The translations under genes and the position numbers were made by a program. A DNA stretch of 64,000 bases from Paenibacillus ihuae (lineage in GTDB: Bacteria; Bacillota; Bacilli; Paenibacillales; Paenibacillaceae), in contig NZ_LN831204.1 of the NCBI RefSeq assembly GCF_001368795.1, positions 14,142 through 78,141 of the forward strand. The letters run 5' to 3'. Each line of letters opens with the position of its first letter. The first letter of the stretch is position 1. Of the stretch, positions 24,465-33,983 are shown one piece after another. The notes beneath the pieces were generated by a model. That model was given only the letters and a program-made list of their open reading frames with translations. It made no database searches and was not told the origin of the DNA.

Positions 24465-25571
24465 ATGGGCAATCTGAAAATTGAAAAAACTCTCAATGAG
24501 GCCGGAAAACGAAATGTAGTAGTTGTGGATGAGGACTACAACATTGTCGAGGAAATAACATTGTTTCTTCACTATTTAGAAGAGAAGGGGCACTCTGAGA
24601 ACACAATCGAAGGTTATAGTAGAGACTTAAAGGAATATTTCACTTGGTTAAACGAAGTGGGGCTTAAATTTTACGAGGTTAGGAAAGCGGATATGTTTTC
24701 TTGGCTTGAGTATTTGAAAACGAAAGTCGGAAAGACGGACAAAGAGAAATCTGCAAAGACAAAGAATAAGTATATGGCAACAATAGCCTCATTTTATCGA
24801 TATTATGAAGTGATTGGGGGCTTTGTGACGGAGAACCCATTAACTTATAAAGATGATTCAAAAAACAGACATTTCCTAGTTCAGAAAGTTAGTCGTAAAG
24901 ATATGGGTTTTAATTTCTTCCGAGTTAAAGAGAAAAAATCAGTTAAGGGTAAGCGTTTGACTCGGGAACAGGTTGAAAAGCTCTATCAAGGACTTGAGAT
25001 GTTACAGTCAGATGAGAGCTTGAATGCCCGAAATCAGTTATTGTTCAGATTTCTTTATGAAACGGGTTGCCGGATTAGTGAGGCACTAGGTCTTCGTATA
25101 GGTGATTATGAGATTCAAACAAAAGTTGGGGTTATAAAGGTAAAAGAGCATGATCCACTATACCATAAAGACCACAACATCAAATCACTAGAAAGGGAAA
25201 TACCCGTCAGCAGAGATATTGTCTTTGCCATAGAGGATTATATCTTGTATCATCGCCCTGATGATGGAAAACATCTTACGATATTTGTGAATCATGAAAC
25301 CAGCCCTGGCCAATATATGATCCGCGATACGATAACAAAGCTCTTCAATAAGCTATCTGAACAAGTGGGTATTAAATGCACTTCTCACATGCTTAGGCAC
25401 ACCCATGGAACCGAACTCACCGAATCGGGATTTGATATGCGTTATGTCCAAGATAGGTTAGGTCATAATGATGTTAAGTCTACGAGTAAGTATCAACATT
25501 TGTCGCTTGAAGCGAAAACAACGGCATATGAAAGCTTCATGCGTCAGAGAAGGAGCGCGGAGTTGAATTGA
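24465..25571 (+). CDS. Tyrosine recombinase 1 (TnpA-like)
   Basis: 368 residues from the ATG at 24465 (close to the 361 of Tn554 TnpA); in-frame ATGs at 24384 and 24459 are alternatives. A core-binding domain (GHSENTIEGYSRDLKEYFTW) is followed by the catalytic domain with TGCRISEALGLR (first Arg), HMLRHTHGTELTESG (His-x-x-Arg), LGHNDVKSTSKYQH (second His and Tyr). All key residues are present, so the enzyme should be active. It overlaps the next recombinase start (TTG inside the stop). Confidence 0.93.
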   Translation: MGNLKIEKTLNEAGKRNVVVVDEDYNIVEEITLFLHYLEEKGHSENTIEGYSRDLKEYFTWLNEVGLKFYEVRKADMFSWLEYLKTKVGKTDKEKSAKTKNKYMATIASFYRYYEVIGGFVTENPLTYKDDSKNRHFLVQKVSRKDMGFNFFRVKEKKSVKGKRLTREQVEKLYQGLEMLQSDESLNARNQLLFRFLYETGCRISEALGLRIGDYEIQTKVGVIKVKEHDPLYHKDHNIKSLEREIPVSRDIVFAIEDYILYHRPDDGKHLTIFVNHETSPGQYMIRDTITKLFNKLSEQVGIKCTSHMLRHTHGTELTESGFDMRYVQDRLGHNDVKSTSKYQHLSLEAKTTAYESFMRQRRSAELN

Positions 25572-26965
25572 GTAGAGCGTATATTTCAACAGTTGATACA
25601 AAAACTGATAGATGGGAGGTTCCGTATCAATCGAGTTATGGTGATAAATTATCTTTTGAATTTTCATATTTGCCAAATAAATGGTTCAAGAAAATACATA
25701 AGCAAATAACAATTGAATGCATGAGTCTAGGGAAGCCGAGTGTCGAAACACTGTATCGATATAATTATTCATTGAAACGGTTCTTTGAATTCCTGAAAGA
25801 ATACAACTTGAAAATTATGGATTATGCCGATTTATCGCACCAAATCACTCAAATGTATATTTATTATTTACAACAGATTCAATTAGCAAACTCTACAAGA
25901 TCGGTTGCTATGTCTGCACTAAAATGGGTAATAGAACATGGGCAGTTTTTTGAGTATGATGGTTTTCCGGAGGGACAGGTTTTTGATGGAGATGAGTACC
26001 AAGCACTTAAGCAAGATGATGTTTTAAGGACAAGGTATATACCCGATAATGTAATGGAACAGATTGAAATAGCTTTAAAAAAGGAGAAAAACATCCTCTT
26101 GAAGTCTATTGTGGAGATCGGCATCGATTCGGGAATCAGGCTTTCAGAGGTTTTGGACCTAACCGAGGGGTGTATAACTGAAGATTTTACAGGAAAACCC
26201 GTATTGTATGTTTTCTCTCCGAAAAATAAGGCTGACAGATATATCCCCGTATCAAATCGAGTCAAACGGGCAGTTCAACTACTTGAACAATACTCAGAAG
26301 TGGCCAGGAAAGAACTTGCAACAAACTACATTTGTCTTTACTGGCAAAAACGGAATATACGGTATGCCAGACTGCTCCAAAAAATATTTCGAGATAAACT
26401 TTATCGGTTTGTCAAAAAGCATGATATCAGAGATAACGATGGCGAATTATACCCATTAACCTTTCACGCATTTAGGCATACGCTTGGAACGGACATGCTA
26501 AACAAGGGTATGAGTATGTTTGAAATTCAAGAATATCTTGGTCATGAATCATTACACTCTACAAGTTTATATGCAAAGGTCAAAGATCCAAAAATTGAAA
26601 GCGAATATAAAAAGCTTGGATTTATCGGCTTGATAGTCAAGGAAATCAGTGAGAAGGAAATAGGAGAAGGAAAAAAAATCGACACGGAAACGCTATTGTC
26701 TGCTTCATTGCCTGATGGGGCTTGTCAGAAGCCGATAAATAATGAGGGCAAGATATGCTCTAAATTTAATATGTGCGTGATCTGTCCTAAGTTTATCACG
26801 ACTCCCGAACACTTACCAATTCATAAAGACCATTTGGATCGTCTCAGAGCCAACAGAGAGGCATATATGGCTCAGGAGTACATTGGTACGACGAATCATC
26901 TTGAGACTGTTGAATACGCCTTAGAAACGATTATAGGGCGTTTGGAGGCGATGCTGAGTGGTTGA
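25568..26965 (+). CDS. Tyrosine recombinase 2 (TnpB-like)
   Basis: 465 residues from a TTG that overlaps the preceding stop. The catalytic domain has GIDSGIRLSEVLDL, HAFRHTLGTDMLNKG and LGHESLHSTSLYAKV. After it lies a cysteine-rich tail (CQKPINNEGKICSKFNMCVI, then CPKFITTPEHLPIHKDHLDR) like the C-terminal zinc-binding part of Tn554 TnpB. It is expected to act together with the flanking recombinases in integration and excision. Confidence 0.92.
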   Translation: MSRAYISTVDTKTDRWEVPYQSSYGDKLSFEFSYLPNKWFKKIHKQITIECMSLGKPSVETLYRYNYSLKRFFEFLKEYNLKIMDYADLSHQITQMYIYYLQQIQLANSTRSVAMSALKWVIEHGQFFEYDGFPEGQVFDGDEYQALKQDDVLRTRYIPDNVMEQIEIALKKEKNILLKSIVEIGIDSGIRLSEVLDLTEGCITEDFTGKPVLYVFSPKNKADRYIPVSNRVKRAVQLLEQYSEVARKELATNYICLYWQKRNIRYARLLQKIFRDKLYRFVKKHDIRDNDGELYPLTFHAFRHTLGTDMLNKGMSMFEIQEYLGHESLHSTSLYAKVKDPKIESEYKKLGFIGLIVKEISEKEIGEGKKIDTETLLSASLPDGACQKPINNEGKICSKFNMCVICPKFITTPEHLPIHKDHLDRLRANREAYMAQEYIGTTNHLETVEYALETIIGRLEAMLSG

Positions 26966-28589
26966 AAGTATAAAGCTTCAATTGTTTGATTACAACCCCC
27001 TAATACCCCAATTAGATTTCCGCTGCGGTAATAGTAAATTCTCAGACAATGTATGGGATTTTAACGGATTTATTAATGTAGAGCATTTGTCTGGCAAGAG
27101 GCTTATGATTGATTTTGAATTTGTTGTTGATAAGCCCAAAATGCTAGAAGTAATAAAATGGTTTATGCATCATGAGTTAACCACGGGCAAGTTTTCAACT
27201 GCCAAACGAAATTTAGACGGTGTTGTTCGATTTTCTAAATTTATAAAAGAATATGCGCCGGAAGTGGAGTCGTTTTCAGAAATTGATCAGAGTTTATTGG
27301 AGACGTATTTTACGTATTTGCCTGAAGCGAAAAGCGAGACAAGTGGTCAGTCAATAAGCTCTGTTTCAATCAAGAAAAGTGCATTGGCGTTAAAAGAAAT
27401 CTTATTAAAGGGAAATATTAAAGGCTGGGATGTTCCAAAAGATGTTCGATTTGTTCAGGGCATGTACAATGAGCTCATTATTAATAACAAAGCGTTAAAG
27501 AAGGATGCCAAGCAAGCAGAGCAAGTAAACATTGATAAAATATCGGACGAACAGTTGATCGATCGGATATTGCGTAAAGCAGTAAGTGATTTAGATATGG
27601 ACGAAAATATACTTGTTGCAGCTAGCGTAGTAGTTGGATTGCAGCTTGGACTTCGCATTAGCGAAATCATTACGATGTATAATGCCTCCATTGAGCCAAT
27701 TGGCGGAGAAACAAAATTAGTATACAACACCGGTAAACTGCAAGCCGAACCTACGAGGGTGTATAAACCAGCGAATGCCCTTGTCGTACAAGCCATTACG
27801 AAAGTTGAAAAATACACGGATCCGTTAAGAAAAGAATCGGGCTTACCGTATTTATTTCTTAATCGAATACGTAATGTCAAAGGATATCCCGTGTGTATAG
27901 TTTCCCATGCAAATTGGTCAAAGAATTTTCTAAGACCCTGGCTTCAAAAACACAATCTCCGATATAAAAATGGAGATATTGCTGATTTTTCATCTCATAC
28001 ATTCCGCCACGCTTGCGCTACGTATGCTTTAAAAGGTGGGGCCTCTCTGGAAACTATACGGGAATTGTTAAATCACAAGTCCATTAGAGGTACACAGCAC
28101 TATACACACCTGCTTCAAGAGGATGTAAGGAACAAGTTCTCGAAAGTATTCAATGAAGGCGCAGTTCTTGTTGGTAAGCAGGCTCTTCAAATAAAAGAAA
28201 AGCTTAAAGTAAATAACCCATTCAAAGGAAAGACCATCGAACAAGTTGATAAATTGCGTAAAGCGCATAAGATTCAAATTTTGTCACATGGACTTTGTCT
28301 TCACCATCCAATGCGAAATGAACCTTGTGAAGGCGACGGGGTATGTTTAGGATGCCGCAATTTTTTGACTACTCCGGACTTTCTTGAAGTTCATAAAGGC
28401 CGGTTGAAAAAAATTCGTAGCGAATTGGCATCTGCACCTTCTGGGGGCCTTTATGAGAACAAGTTAAAGACAATTGAAAAATACCTTGCAGGAATTATTG
28501 ATGAGTTGGAAACCCAGGTGAATTATTCCGGAATTGATAATCATTCAGATTACAATATCACACCAAGCGAATGGGAGGGAATGGCATGA
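26958..28589 (+). CDS. Tyrosine recombinase 3 (TnpB-like)
   Basis: 543 residues from a GTG overlapping the previous gene by 8 nt. The catalytic domain shows GLQLGLRISEIITM, HTFRHACATYALKGG and LNHKSIRGTQHYTHL. A Cys-rich C-terminal segment follows (CLHHPMRNEPCEGDGVCLGC, then FLTTPDFLEVHKGRL), as in recombinase 2, so the two likely share ancestry. A long N-terminal region of ~190 residues precedes the catalytic domain. Confidence 0.92.
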   Translation: MVESIKLQLFDYNPLIPQLDFRCGNSKFSDNVWDFNGFINVEHLSGKRLMIDFEFVVDKPKMLEVIKWFMHHELTTGKFSTAKRNLDGVVRFSKFIKEYAPEVESFSEIDQSLLETYFTYLPEAKSETSGQSISSVSIKKSALALKEILLKGNIKGWDVPKDVRFVQGMYNELIINNKALKKDAKQAEQVNIDKISDEQLIDRILRKAVSDLDMDENILVAASVVVGLQLGLRISEIITMYNASIEPIGGETKLVYNTGKLQAEPTRVYKPANALVVQAITKVEKYTDPLRKESGLPYLFLNRIRNVKGYPVCIVSHANWSKNFLRPWLQKHNLRYKNGDIADFSSHTFRHACATYALKGGASLETIRELLNHKSIRGTQHYTHLLQEDVRNKFSKVFNEGAVLVGKQALQIKEKLKVNNPFKGKTIEQVDKLRKAHKIQILSHGLCLHHPMRNEPCEGDGVCLGCRNFLTTPDFLEVHKGRLKKIRSELASAPSGGLYENKLKTIEKYLAGIIDELETQVNYSGIDNHSDYNITPSEWEGMA

Positions 28590-29032
28590 GTGACCCTTCT
28601 AAAGAAAATAAACTCGTTACACTGGAGCGTATCGAACAAGCAATAACAAACCTCCGAAAAGGGAAGAAAAAACTGTCCATATCAGCGATTGCTAAAAAAG
28701 CTGGCATTGAGCGAAAGACGATCTATAATCGTCCTGATCTTAAGGAACGCTGTGATCAAGCCATTTTGCTGCAGATGGAAATTGAGAAAGGGGCAGAAAA
28801 AATTGCAGCTACTGCAATCGAAACGTCAACCAGACCAAGCGGTAAAAGATTGCTTGGGAATCGGTATGAAAAAGTTAAGCAGGCGCTTCAGAATGAGAAG
28901 GAAAAGAACGAGAAACTTCTGGAAATATGCAGAAAACATGTCATAGAGAAAGCACAACTAAAATCTCGTATCGAATATTTAGAAAATAAAATTCAAGAAC
29001 TAAGGGAGAGACAATTGAAACCATTCAAATAA
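28586..29032 (+). CDS. tnpC: TnpC-like / DUF6262 transposition accessory protein
   Basis: 148 residues from the ATG of an ATGA overlap at 28586. An N-terminal helix-turn-helix (LSISAIAKKAGIERKTIYNR) is followed by a long charged coiled coil ending IEYLENKIQELRERQ. Tn554 TnpC has this build and modulates transposition rate and orientation. The region 29033-29169 after it has an AGCCGC/GCGGCT hairpin and no gene; the cargo island begins here. Confidence 0.82.
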   Translation: MSDPSKENKLVTLERIEQAITNLRKGKKKLSISAIAKKAGIERKTIYNRPDLKERCDQAILLQMEIEKGAEKIAATAIETSTRPSGKRLLGNRYEKVKQALQNEKEKNEKLLEICRKHVIEKAQLKSRIEYLENKIQELRERQLKPFK

Positions 29033-29169
29033 AGGCTTGTGCTTGACCACCACTATGTGACGAGCCGCACGCTGGGAGTCGCGCGCGGCTAATAGAAATA
29101 AACATAAATAAAGGTTTCGTATACATGCCATATAAGCAGCAACCCTTACCCGTATAGGAACGCAACACC

Positions 29170-30066
29170 TTACAATCCGGCGAGCTTTTGCAGCCGTTGG
29201 GCAATCTGCATAAAATCCTCATTCGAGATGCCAGGGGCAAATTCTTCCGGCACTTCTTCAAGATCGGGCACTTCCCCTCCTTGGGGAACTCCTCTGACGA
29301 CTTCCAATCGCTCTCCGTCGGAAGGGTGGGATCCTTTCCAGATTTGAGCGATATCTTCATAGTCTGAATCGCTAAACGTATATAACTTTCGATGAATTCC
29401 CTGTTCTTCGTATTTGCGGGTCGCATCAAATGCCCGATTCTCTAGATTGGGAATAGGGAGCATTTTTTTGACGTCGACTCCGGTCATGATTTCGAGCGCC
29501 TTCGCGTAAGCAAGCACATGAACTCCCCCGCGGACCAGCAAGTAACCCGTCATTTCGCGGGCGACAGGATGATCTGTCATCTCGTACACGCGCATCTTAT
29601 GGGTGCGGGCGCCGCATTCGAGAAAAAAGTTATGCAGCAGATCAAGTACCAGATTGCCACTGTTAAAGACATAATCACCGTTCCATGCTTTGCCCATCGA
29701 ATCGCCGGGCAACGAGGTTTGAGCCGTTGCAATAAAATGGTAGGTATTGCGTTTGTCAAGCCCGTTGCGCAGAGGAGCCGCATCCGGATCTGCCGGAAAT
29801 GTGGAACCGGACAGGCATAAATTAATGGAATTCATCACCAATTCCACATGGCCAACCTCCTCCGCCGTAATGCTGGCCACAAGTTCATAAAAGGGCTTCA
29901 GCTTTTTTTTGCTGCGAAAATTCGAAGATTGGACCAAATAATTATTCAACGTAGACATCTCCCCGAAACGGCCGCCTAATAGTTCCTGCACAGCCGCCGC
30001 GGCGTTGGCGTCCGGATGTTTGGGAACAGGCAATGCAATGGGCAATCGATTGATGCGCTTGAACAT
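29170..30066 (-). CDS. Manganese catalase
   Basis: 298 residues from the ATG at 30066 (MFKRINRLPIALPVPKHPDA); two ATGs further upstream lie within the ribosome-site region. Signature segments of the dimanganese catalase family: LLGGRFGEMSTLNNYLVQS, ASITAEEVGHVELV with the metal-binding Glu-Glu-x-x-His, then FFLECGARTHKMRVYEMTDH and REMTGYLLVRGGVHVLAYAK. It breaks down H2O2; in Bacillales related proteins sit in the spore or coat. It is divergent from the germination operon and begins the spore cargo. Confidence 0.92.
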   Translation of the reverse strand: MFKRINRLPIALPVPKHPDANAAAAVQELLGGRFGEMSTLNNYLVQSSNFRSKKKLKPFYELVASITAEEVGHVELVMNSINLCLSGSTFPADPDAAPLRNGLDKRNTYHFIATAQTSLPGDSMGKAWNGDYVFNSGNLVLDLLHNFFLECGARTHKMRVYEMTDHPVAREMTGYLLVRGGVHVLAYAKALEIMTGVDVKKMLPIPNLENRAFDATRKYEEQGIHRKLYTFSDSDYEDIAQIWKGSHPSDGERLEVVRGVPQGGEVPDLEEVPEEFAPGISNEDFMQIAQRLQKLAGL

Positions 30067-30148
30067 GGCGGACATCATCCCCTTATCAGATTAATAGTTC
30101 TTATTATCTTTATGACAGGGAACGTTTGTCTCATGCCGCGCCGGAGCG

Positions 30149-30397
30149 CTAAGAGGGCATAACCCAAATCATTTGCTGCGTGCGCAGAAAAAATGAGGAA
30201 TTGTCTGTTTGCAGCAAGACATGATCCGGTTTCACGTCGGTTATCGTACCCCGAACAGGGCCCCGAGACGTTTCAATAACCACCGGCTTTCCTTGAAGCG
30301 AGCGCAAGGTGTGATAAAAATACGGGTCAACCAAGGTTACTGTGGATAATGCGGGATTTGCCGTTTCCCTGTACATTCCATTCGGATAAGCATACAC
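30149..30397 (-). CDS. YuzF-like DUF2642 protein
   Basis: 82 residues; GAGGAGGAG lies upstream of both this ATG and an adjacent GTG (30400). LVDPYFYHTLRSLQGKPVVI, then GPVRGTITDVKPDHVLLQ and FFLRTQQMIWVMP match the small YuzF family of Bacillales, an Sm-like small beta-barrel of unknown role often found with spore proteins. It precedes the Mn-catalase gene in the same direction, so the two may be co-transcribed. Confidence 0.75.
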   Translation of the reverse strand: MYAYPNGMYRETANPALSTVTLVDPYFYHTLRSLQGKPVVIETSRGPVRGTITDVKPDHVLLQTDNSSFFLRTQQMIWVMPS

Positions 30398-30594
30398 GAT
30401 GAAATCTCCTCCTCATTCTCGTTACCATTTAGCCTATGCCGAAGTAAGGAAGGTTGTGTTTCCGCCTGTGTATAGACAAACAACCCGATAAAAATGACCG
30501 GAAACCGGGCGGATGCCGGTGTCGCTTCTACACGTCTGCCATAGACTGATGCTGTAAGTTCAAAATTCACCTACCCAAGGAGGAATGGTTTTGA

Positions 30595-30798
30595 ATGCAG
30601 TTTACTAAACAGGCAATGCCCATGTTTACGCATGACCACGCCGCTTACGTCAGGCAAATGCACGACTGGCACATGAAAATGGCTCAATATCACGACCAAT
30701 TGCGTGCCTTTCATCTGGAAAGAGCGAAACAATTTCAAAAGCTGGCCGAAGAAAGAGCGAAAACGTCAGAAATACCCAGCGGCACCAGCGCCGCTTAA
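30595..30798 (+). CDS. Small His/Met-rich protein (copy 1)
   Basis: 67 residues. MQFTKQAMPMFTHDHAAYVR begins a helical, His- and Met-rich protein (QMHDWHMKMAQYHDQ). AAGGAGGAATGG lies upstream. A close copy is at 43324. Upstream, CATAGACTG resembles a sporulation sigma (E/K) -10; the copy at 43 kb has CATAGACTA, matching CATAnnnTA. A spore coat role is possible, but no family is recognised. Confidence 0.65.
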   Translation: MQFTKQAMPMFTHDHAAYVRQMHDWHMKMAQYHDQLRAFHLERAKQFQKLAEERAKTSEIPSGTSAA

Positions 30799-30810
30799 AG
30801 GCGAACCGAC

Positions 30811-31056
30811 ATGGAGCGATGTGATGAGTTGGCAGCATTCCGAATCAAAATCTGGGACCGTTATGTAACCCTTCGTTCCCAATATGGAACCCGGATGCCT
30901 TTGTCTTTCGATCAGTTCTGGTACGACTTTCTGGCCAGACACATGATAGCCGACAGCGGAGTCGAGCAAGTGTATGAGGACTTCTGCAACAACTGGGAGA
31001 ATCAGTGTTTGCGAAATGTTCACGAATCAAGTCATCGGCAGGAAGGAGGCCGCTGA
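30811..31056 (+). CDS. Small conserved protein (copy 1)
   Basis: 81 residues, begins MERCDELAAFRIKIWDRYVT; includes FDQFWYDFLARHMIADSGVE. It starts 12 nt after the previous gene. A nearly identical copy is at 43540 and a decayed trace lies near 54549. Acidic and aromatic; no family is recognised. Its duplication together with the upstream gene suggests that the pair works together. Confidence 0.65.
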   Translation: MERCDELAAFRIKIWDRYVTLRSQYGTRMPLSFDQFWYDFLARHMIADSGVEQVYEDFCNNWENQCLRNVHESSHRQEGGR

Positions 31057-31117
31057 AAAAGATACGTTTTTTCTGTGATGCATCGATTTTTAAGTTTGAT
31101 GTTGCAGGAAAATAAGG

Positions 31118-31162
31118 AAAAGTCCGTTTAAAGCCGTCTCACAGGCTAAAAACGGACTTTTT
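31118..31162 (+). terminator. Terminator after the small-gene pair
   Basis: AAAAGTCCGTTT (31118-31129) pairs with AAACGGACTTTTT (ending 31162). Symmetric A and T flanks allow both directions. Confidence 0.85.
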
Positions 31163-31335
31163 GCATCGCAGAAAGAAGGCGAGGGGACTTTTTTCAGTGG
31201 CCTCGTAGGAAGCCCGTGGTTTTTCACGAACCGACTCATAATCTCAGGACTGCCAACAACCTGGAACTGCGAGGCATGTTTTTTGTCATATCGGGAAAAA
31301 TAATACACGGACTAAATGCGAAAGGAGGGGAGCCG

Positions 31336-32826
31336 ATGCATTGGATCGGCTGGTTTAAAAAGCAAGACAAAAGCTATACGCCAAATGAAGCCGACACTCA
31401 ACCTCCCGCAGGCAACTTGTCTCCGCAGCACGTGCAGCAATTGTTTCACGATATTCACGATGCACAGGTGCATGAGTTGGATGCGGGAGTGCGGAAAGTC
31501 AAGCTGTTTTACATCCGTTCCTTTGTGGATCAAAAACAGGTCGAAAGCGACATCGTGCTTCCCCTTTTGCATGCCCCGGACGAACAAGCAGGACAAAAGG
31601 TGATTTCCGAAGATCGGGTGGACGTAACGACGTTGCAGCAAGCCGAAGAACTCATCCTGCAGGGAGGAATTCTTGTTTTTGATGAGATCGGGAACGTTTG
31701 CGCGGTCAAAAAGCAGGATCAACTCGGCCGCACTATCGATTCTTCCGAGCAGGAATCGATTGTGTACGGTCCCAAAGACAGCCTGAACGAGCGCCTTGAC
31801 AAAAACTTGACCTTAATCCGTCGCCGGCTGCCCGTAGCAAGCCTAAAGTCAAAGAAATGGACCGCCGGATCGTTAAGCAAAACCTCTGTTGTGCTGCTGT
31901 ACATGGAGGGTATTGTCAATCCGGAGCTGGTGCGGATCGCAGAGATGAAAACGAATCAATTTGATTTCGATGTTCTTCTCGATTCCTCCCATATCTCCGC
32001 TTTGATGGAGGACCACGTCAACAGCGTTTTTCCGCAATTTCAACAGACGGACCGTCCGGACGTGCTGGCCGCGGCGCTGGCCAGCGGCAAAGTGGTCTGG
32101 CTGGTGGACAACACGCCGTTTGCGCTTGTAGCGCCCATTACGTTCTTTGATCTGTTTCAGTCCCCGGAGGACTATATTCACCGATGGATGGTGGGCAGCT
32201 TCCTGCGGGGGCTTCGTTTTGTCGCGTTCGTAATTGCTCTGTTTTTGACCCCGGCTTACGTGGCGGTGACGGTTCACCATTATCAGATGGTTCCGCTGGA
32301 GATGCTGTTTGTCCTGATGCAATCCCGCAGTGAAATTCCGTATCCTCCGTTCTGGGAAGCGCTGCTCATGCTGCTGACGCTGGAGATATTAAAGGAAGCC
32401 AGTTTGCGCATGCCGACCAAATCCGGCCAAACGCTCGGCGTCGTGGGCGGTATTGTCATCGGTCAAGCAGCCGTGGAAGCAGGAATCGCAAGCAATGTGA
32501 TGGTCATTGTGATCGCCATCTCCGCCATCGCCTCGTTTCTTGCTCCCAACTATTTGATGACGAACGCGAGCAAACTGCTCCAATTTGCCCTGCTCATTCT
32601 GGCGGCATGGCTGGGCATGTGGGGCATTGGGTTCGGATTGCTCTGGCTGTGCATCCACCTGCACGGATTGACTTCGCTCGGGCAACCGTATTTGTCCCCG
32701 CTGAGCCCGTTTTTCGCAAGCGACTGGAAAGATACGGTGTTTCGTGCTCCGCTGTCCAGGATGCGCACAAGGCCGGCTTATTTGAAGCCGCTGCAGCGGA
32801 TGCGCGTTACCGGGAGGAAACCGTGA
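31336..32826 (+). CDS. GerA-type spore germination receptor, A subunit
   Basis: 496 residues from the ATG at 31336 (GGAGGGG upstream). Large soluble N-terminal region (~250 residues) then membrane helices, with family-typical stretches: YMEGIVNPELVRIAEMKTNQ, PDVLAAALASGKVVWLVDNT, SPEDYIHRWMVGSFLRGLRF, LKEASLRMPTKSGQTLGVVG and GQAAVEAGIASNVMVIVIAI. It forms, with the next two genes, a nutrient receptor in the spore inner membrane. The nutrient cannot be predicted. ATGA-type overlap with the B subunit. Confidence 0.93.
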   Translation: MHWIGWFKKQDKSYTPNEADTQPPAGNLSPQHVQQLFHDIHDAQVHELDAGVRKVKLFYIRSFVDQKQVESDIVLPLLHAPDEQAGQKVISEDRVDVTTLQQAEELILQGGILVFDEIGNVCAVKKQDQLGRTIDSSEQESIVYGPKDSLNERLDKNLTLIRRRLPVASLKSKKWTAGSLSKTSVVLLYMEGIVNPELVRIAEMKTNQFDFDVLLDSSHISALMEDHVNSVFPQFQQTDRPDVLAAALASGKVVWLVDNTPFALVAPITFFDLFQSPEDYIHRWMVGSFLRGLRFVAFVIALFLTPAYVAVTVHHYQMVPLEMLFVLMQSRSEIPYPPFWEALLMLLTLEILKEASLRMPTKSGQTLGVVGGIVIGQAAVEAGIASNVMVIVIAISAIASFLAPNYLMTNASKLLQFALLILAAWLGMWGIGFGLLWLCIHLHGLTSLGQPYLSPLSPFFASDWKDTVFRAPLSRMRTRPAYLKPLQRMRVTGRKP

Positions 32827-33983
32827 TGGCTTCTCGTGTAGGTTCGGCCGGTTTGTTTTCGATTTCAGCGCCCTTCGGTTTCTTGTCCCTCGCCTTCTGG
32901 GCGAACCGGATGCAAACGTTATATTATCTTTTATATTTGCCCAGTGTGCTTGCGGAGCCGGTTATGATCGGCCTCATCCTGCTGGCGGCGGGATGCTCGC
33001 ACCTCAACATTTTGATGATTGCCCGCTGTTTTGCATGGAAAGAAACGCCCGGCGGTTATCTCGGCATCGTCCGCACGTTGGGATCGGCGGTGTCTTTCCT
33101 GTTTTTGCTTGCGGGGCTGTTCGCTGTTTTGATGAAAGGTATCGTGCTGATGATGGGTTATGTCGATATTGTGCACCATATTTTGTTTCCCGCCTTACAT
33201 GCTACGTTGTTTGGCATCCTGCTATTGTGTGCTTGCGTATACCTGGCTCGATTGGGCATGGAGAGGACCGTTCGTTTTGCGATCGTTGCGTTTGTCGGCA
33301 CGATATGGGTTACCTTCCTGTACGTGCCGTTTGCGTTTTCGCCGGCTGCCGAATACCGCCATCTGCTCCCTCTTCTTCCGGAGCACATGCCCCAAGGCAT
33401 CTGGCAAGCCTTTCTTACGGTATGGGCGGCGTTCTCCGGTCCCGAATATATGCTGGCATTGCCGAAAGAGGCGGTAGACGCGAAGAAATTGAAAACGGCT
33501 CTGATTTCCGCCAATGCATTTACCGCATTCGAATACATATTCTTTTTTGTCATTTGCCTGACGTTTTACGGATCTGATTATTTGCAGCGGCAAGACTTGC
33601 CGATCGTCGATCTGATCCGGTATATTCAGCTTCCTTTCGCCGAACGGCTGGAAATGATTCTGATTCCAGCCTACGCCATTTCCGTCGTTTACGTCGTCGC
33701 CATCCTTCTATTGTATGCGGCGGGAGCAATCCAATGTCTTGCGCGCAGTCGTCTTTCAGAAGGAAGAGCGCCGTTTTGGTTGGCGTTTTTGATGATGCTT
33801 CTGCTGACATGGATGGCCGGTCGCTGGATATGGCCGGATGAATGGAAAGCCAAGGAGTGGATCACCTGGCTTTCATGGCTGGATGCCAGCACCTATACCG
33901 TTTTGCCTTTTGGCTTCTTCCTCTTGGGATGGATCACGATTCGCAGGAAATGGAGGGTCCGACATGCCGGCGGCTCGTCATAA
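32826..33983 (+). CDS. GerA-type receptor, B subunit (permease-like)
   Basis: 385 residues from the ATG that overlaps the A-subunit stop. About ten hydrophobic helices in an APC-transporter-like pattern; typical features of Spore_permease proteins such as LPSVLAEPVMIGLILLAAGC near the start and AFSGPEYMLALPKEAV in the middle. It probably binds the germinant. It overlaps the C subunit by 20 nt. Confidence 0.9.
   Translation: MASRVGSAGLFSISAPFGFLSLAFWANRMQTLYYLLYLPSVLAEPVMIGLILLAAGCSHLNILMIARCFAWKETPGGYLGIVRTLGSAVSFLFLLAGLFAVLMKGIVLMMGYVDIVHHILFPALHATLFGILLLCACVYLARLGMERTVRFAIVAFVGTIWVTFLYVPFAFSPAAEYRHLLPLLPEHMPQGIWQAFLTVWAAFSGPEYMLALPKEAVDAKKLKTALISANAFTAFEYIFFFVICLTFYGSDYLQRQDLPIVDLIRYIQLPFAERLEMILIPAYAISVVYVVAILLLYAAGAIQCLARSRLSEGRAPFWLAFLMMLLLTWMAGRWIWPDEWKAKEWITWLSWLDASTYTVLPFGFFLLGWITIRRKWRVRHAGGSS

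Larger units (their letters stand above)
24465..29032 (+). mobile_element. Tn554/RIT-type transposition module
   Basis: Three consecutive tyrosine recombinases (368, 465 and 543 residues) overlap by a few bases and are followed, again overlapping, by a TnpC-like protein. Tn554 uses TnpA, TnpB (both tyrosine recombinases) and TnpC, and carries its cargo to the right of this module; RIT elements have three recombinases. This module combines both features. Such elements leave no target duplication and lack classic terminal inverted repeats, so the ends cannot be fixed by reading. Confidence 0.8.
30450..31056 (+). repeat. Duplicated segment, copy 1 (small spore-gene pair)
   Basis: About 600 nt, including the upstream region and both small genes, is repeated at about 43180-43775 with high identity. 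A second pair of segments (35690-36997 and 44125-45355) is duplicated in the same order. Copy 1 has the germination operon between its parts; copy 2 does not. Confidence 0.85.

Noticed and set aside
29025-29429. 134-codon minus-strand frame overlapping the Mn-catalase gene
   Set aside because: It is a shadow in another frame of the catalase 3' region.
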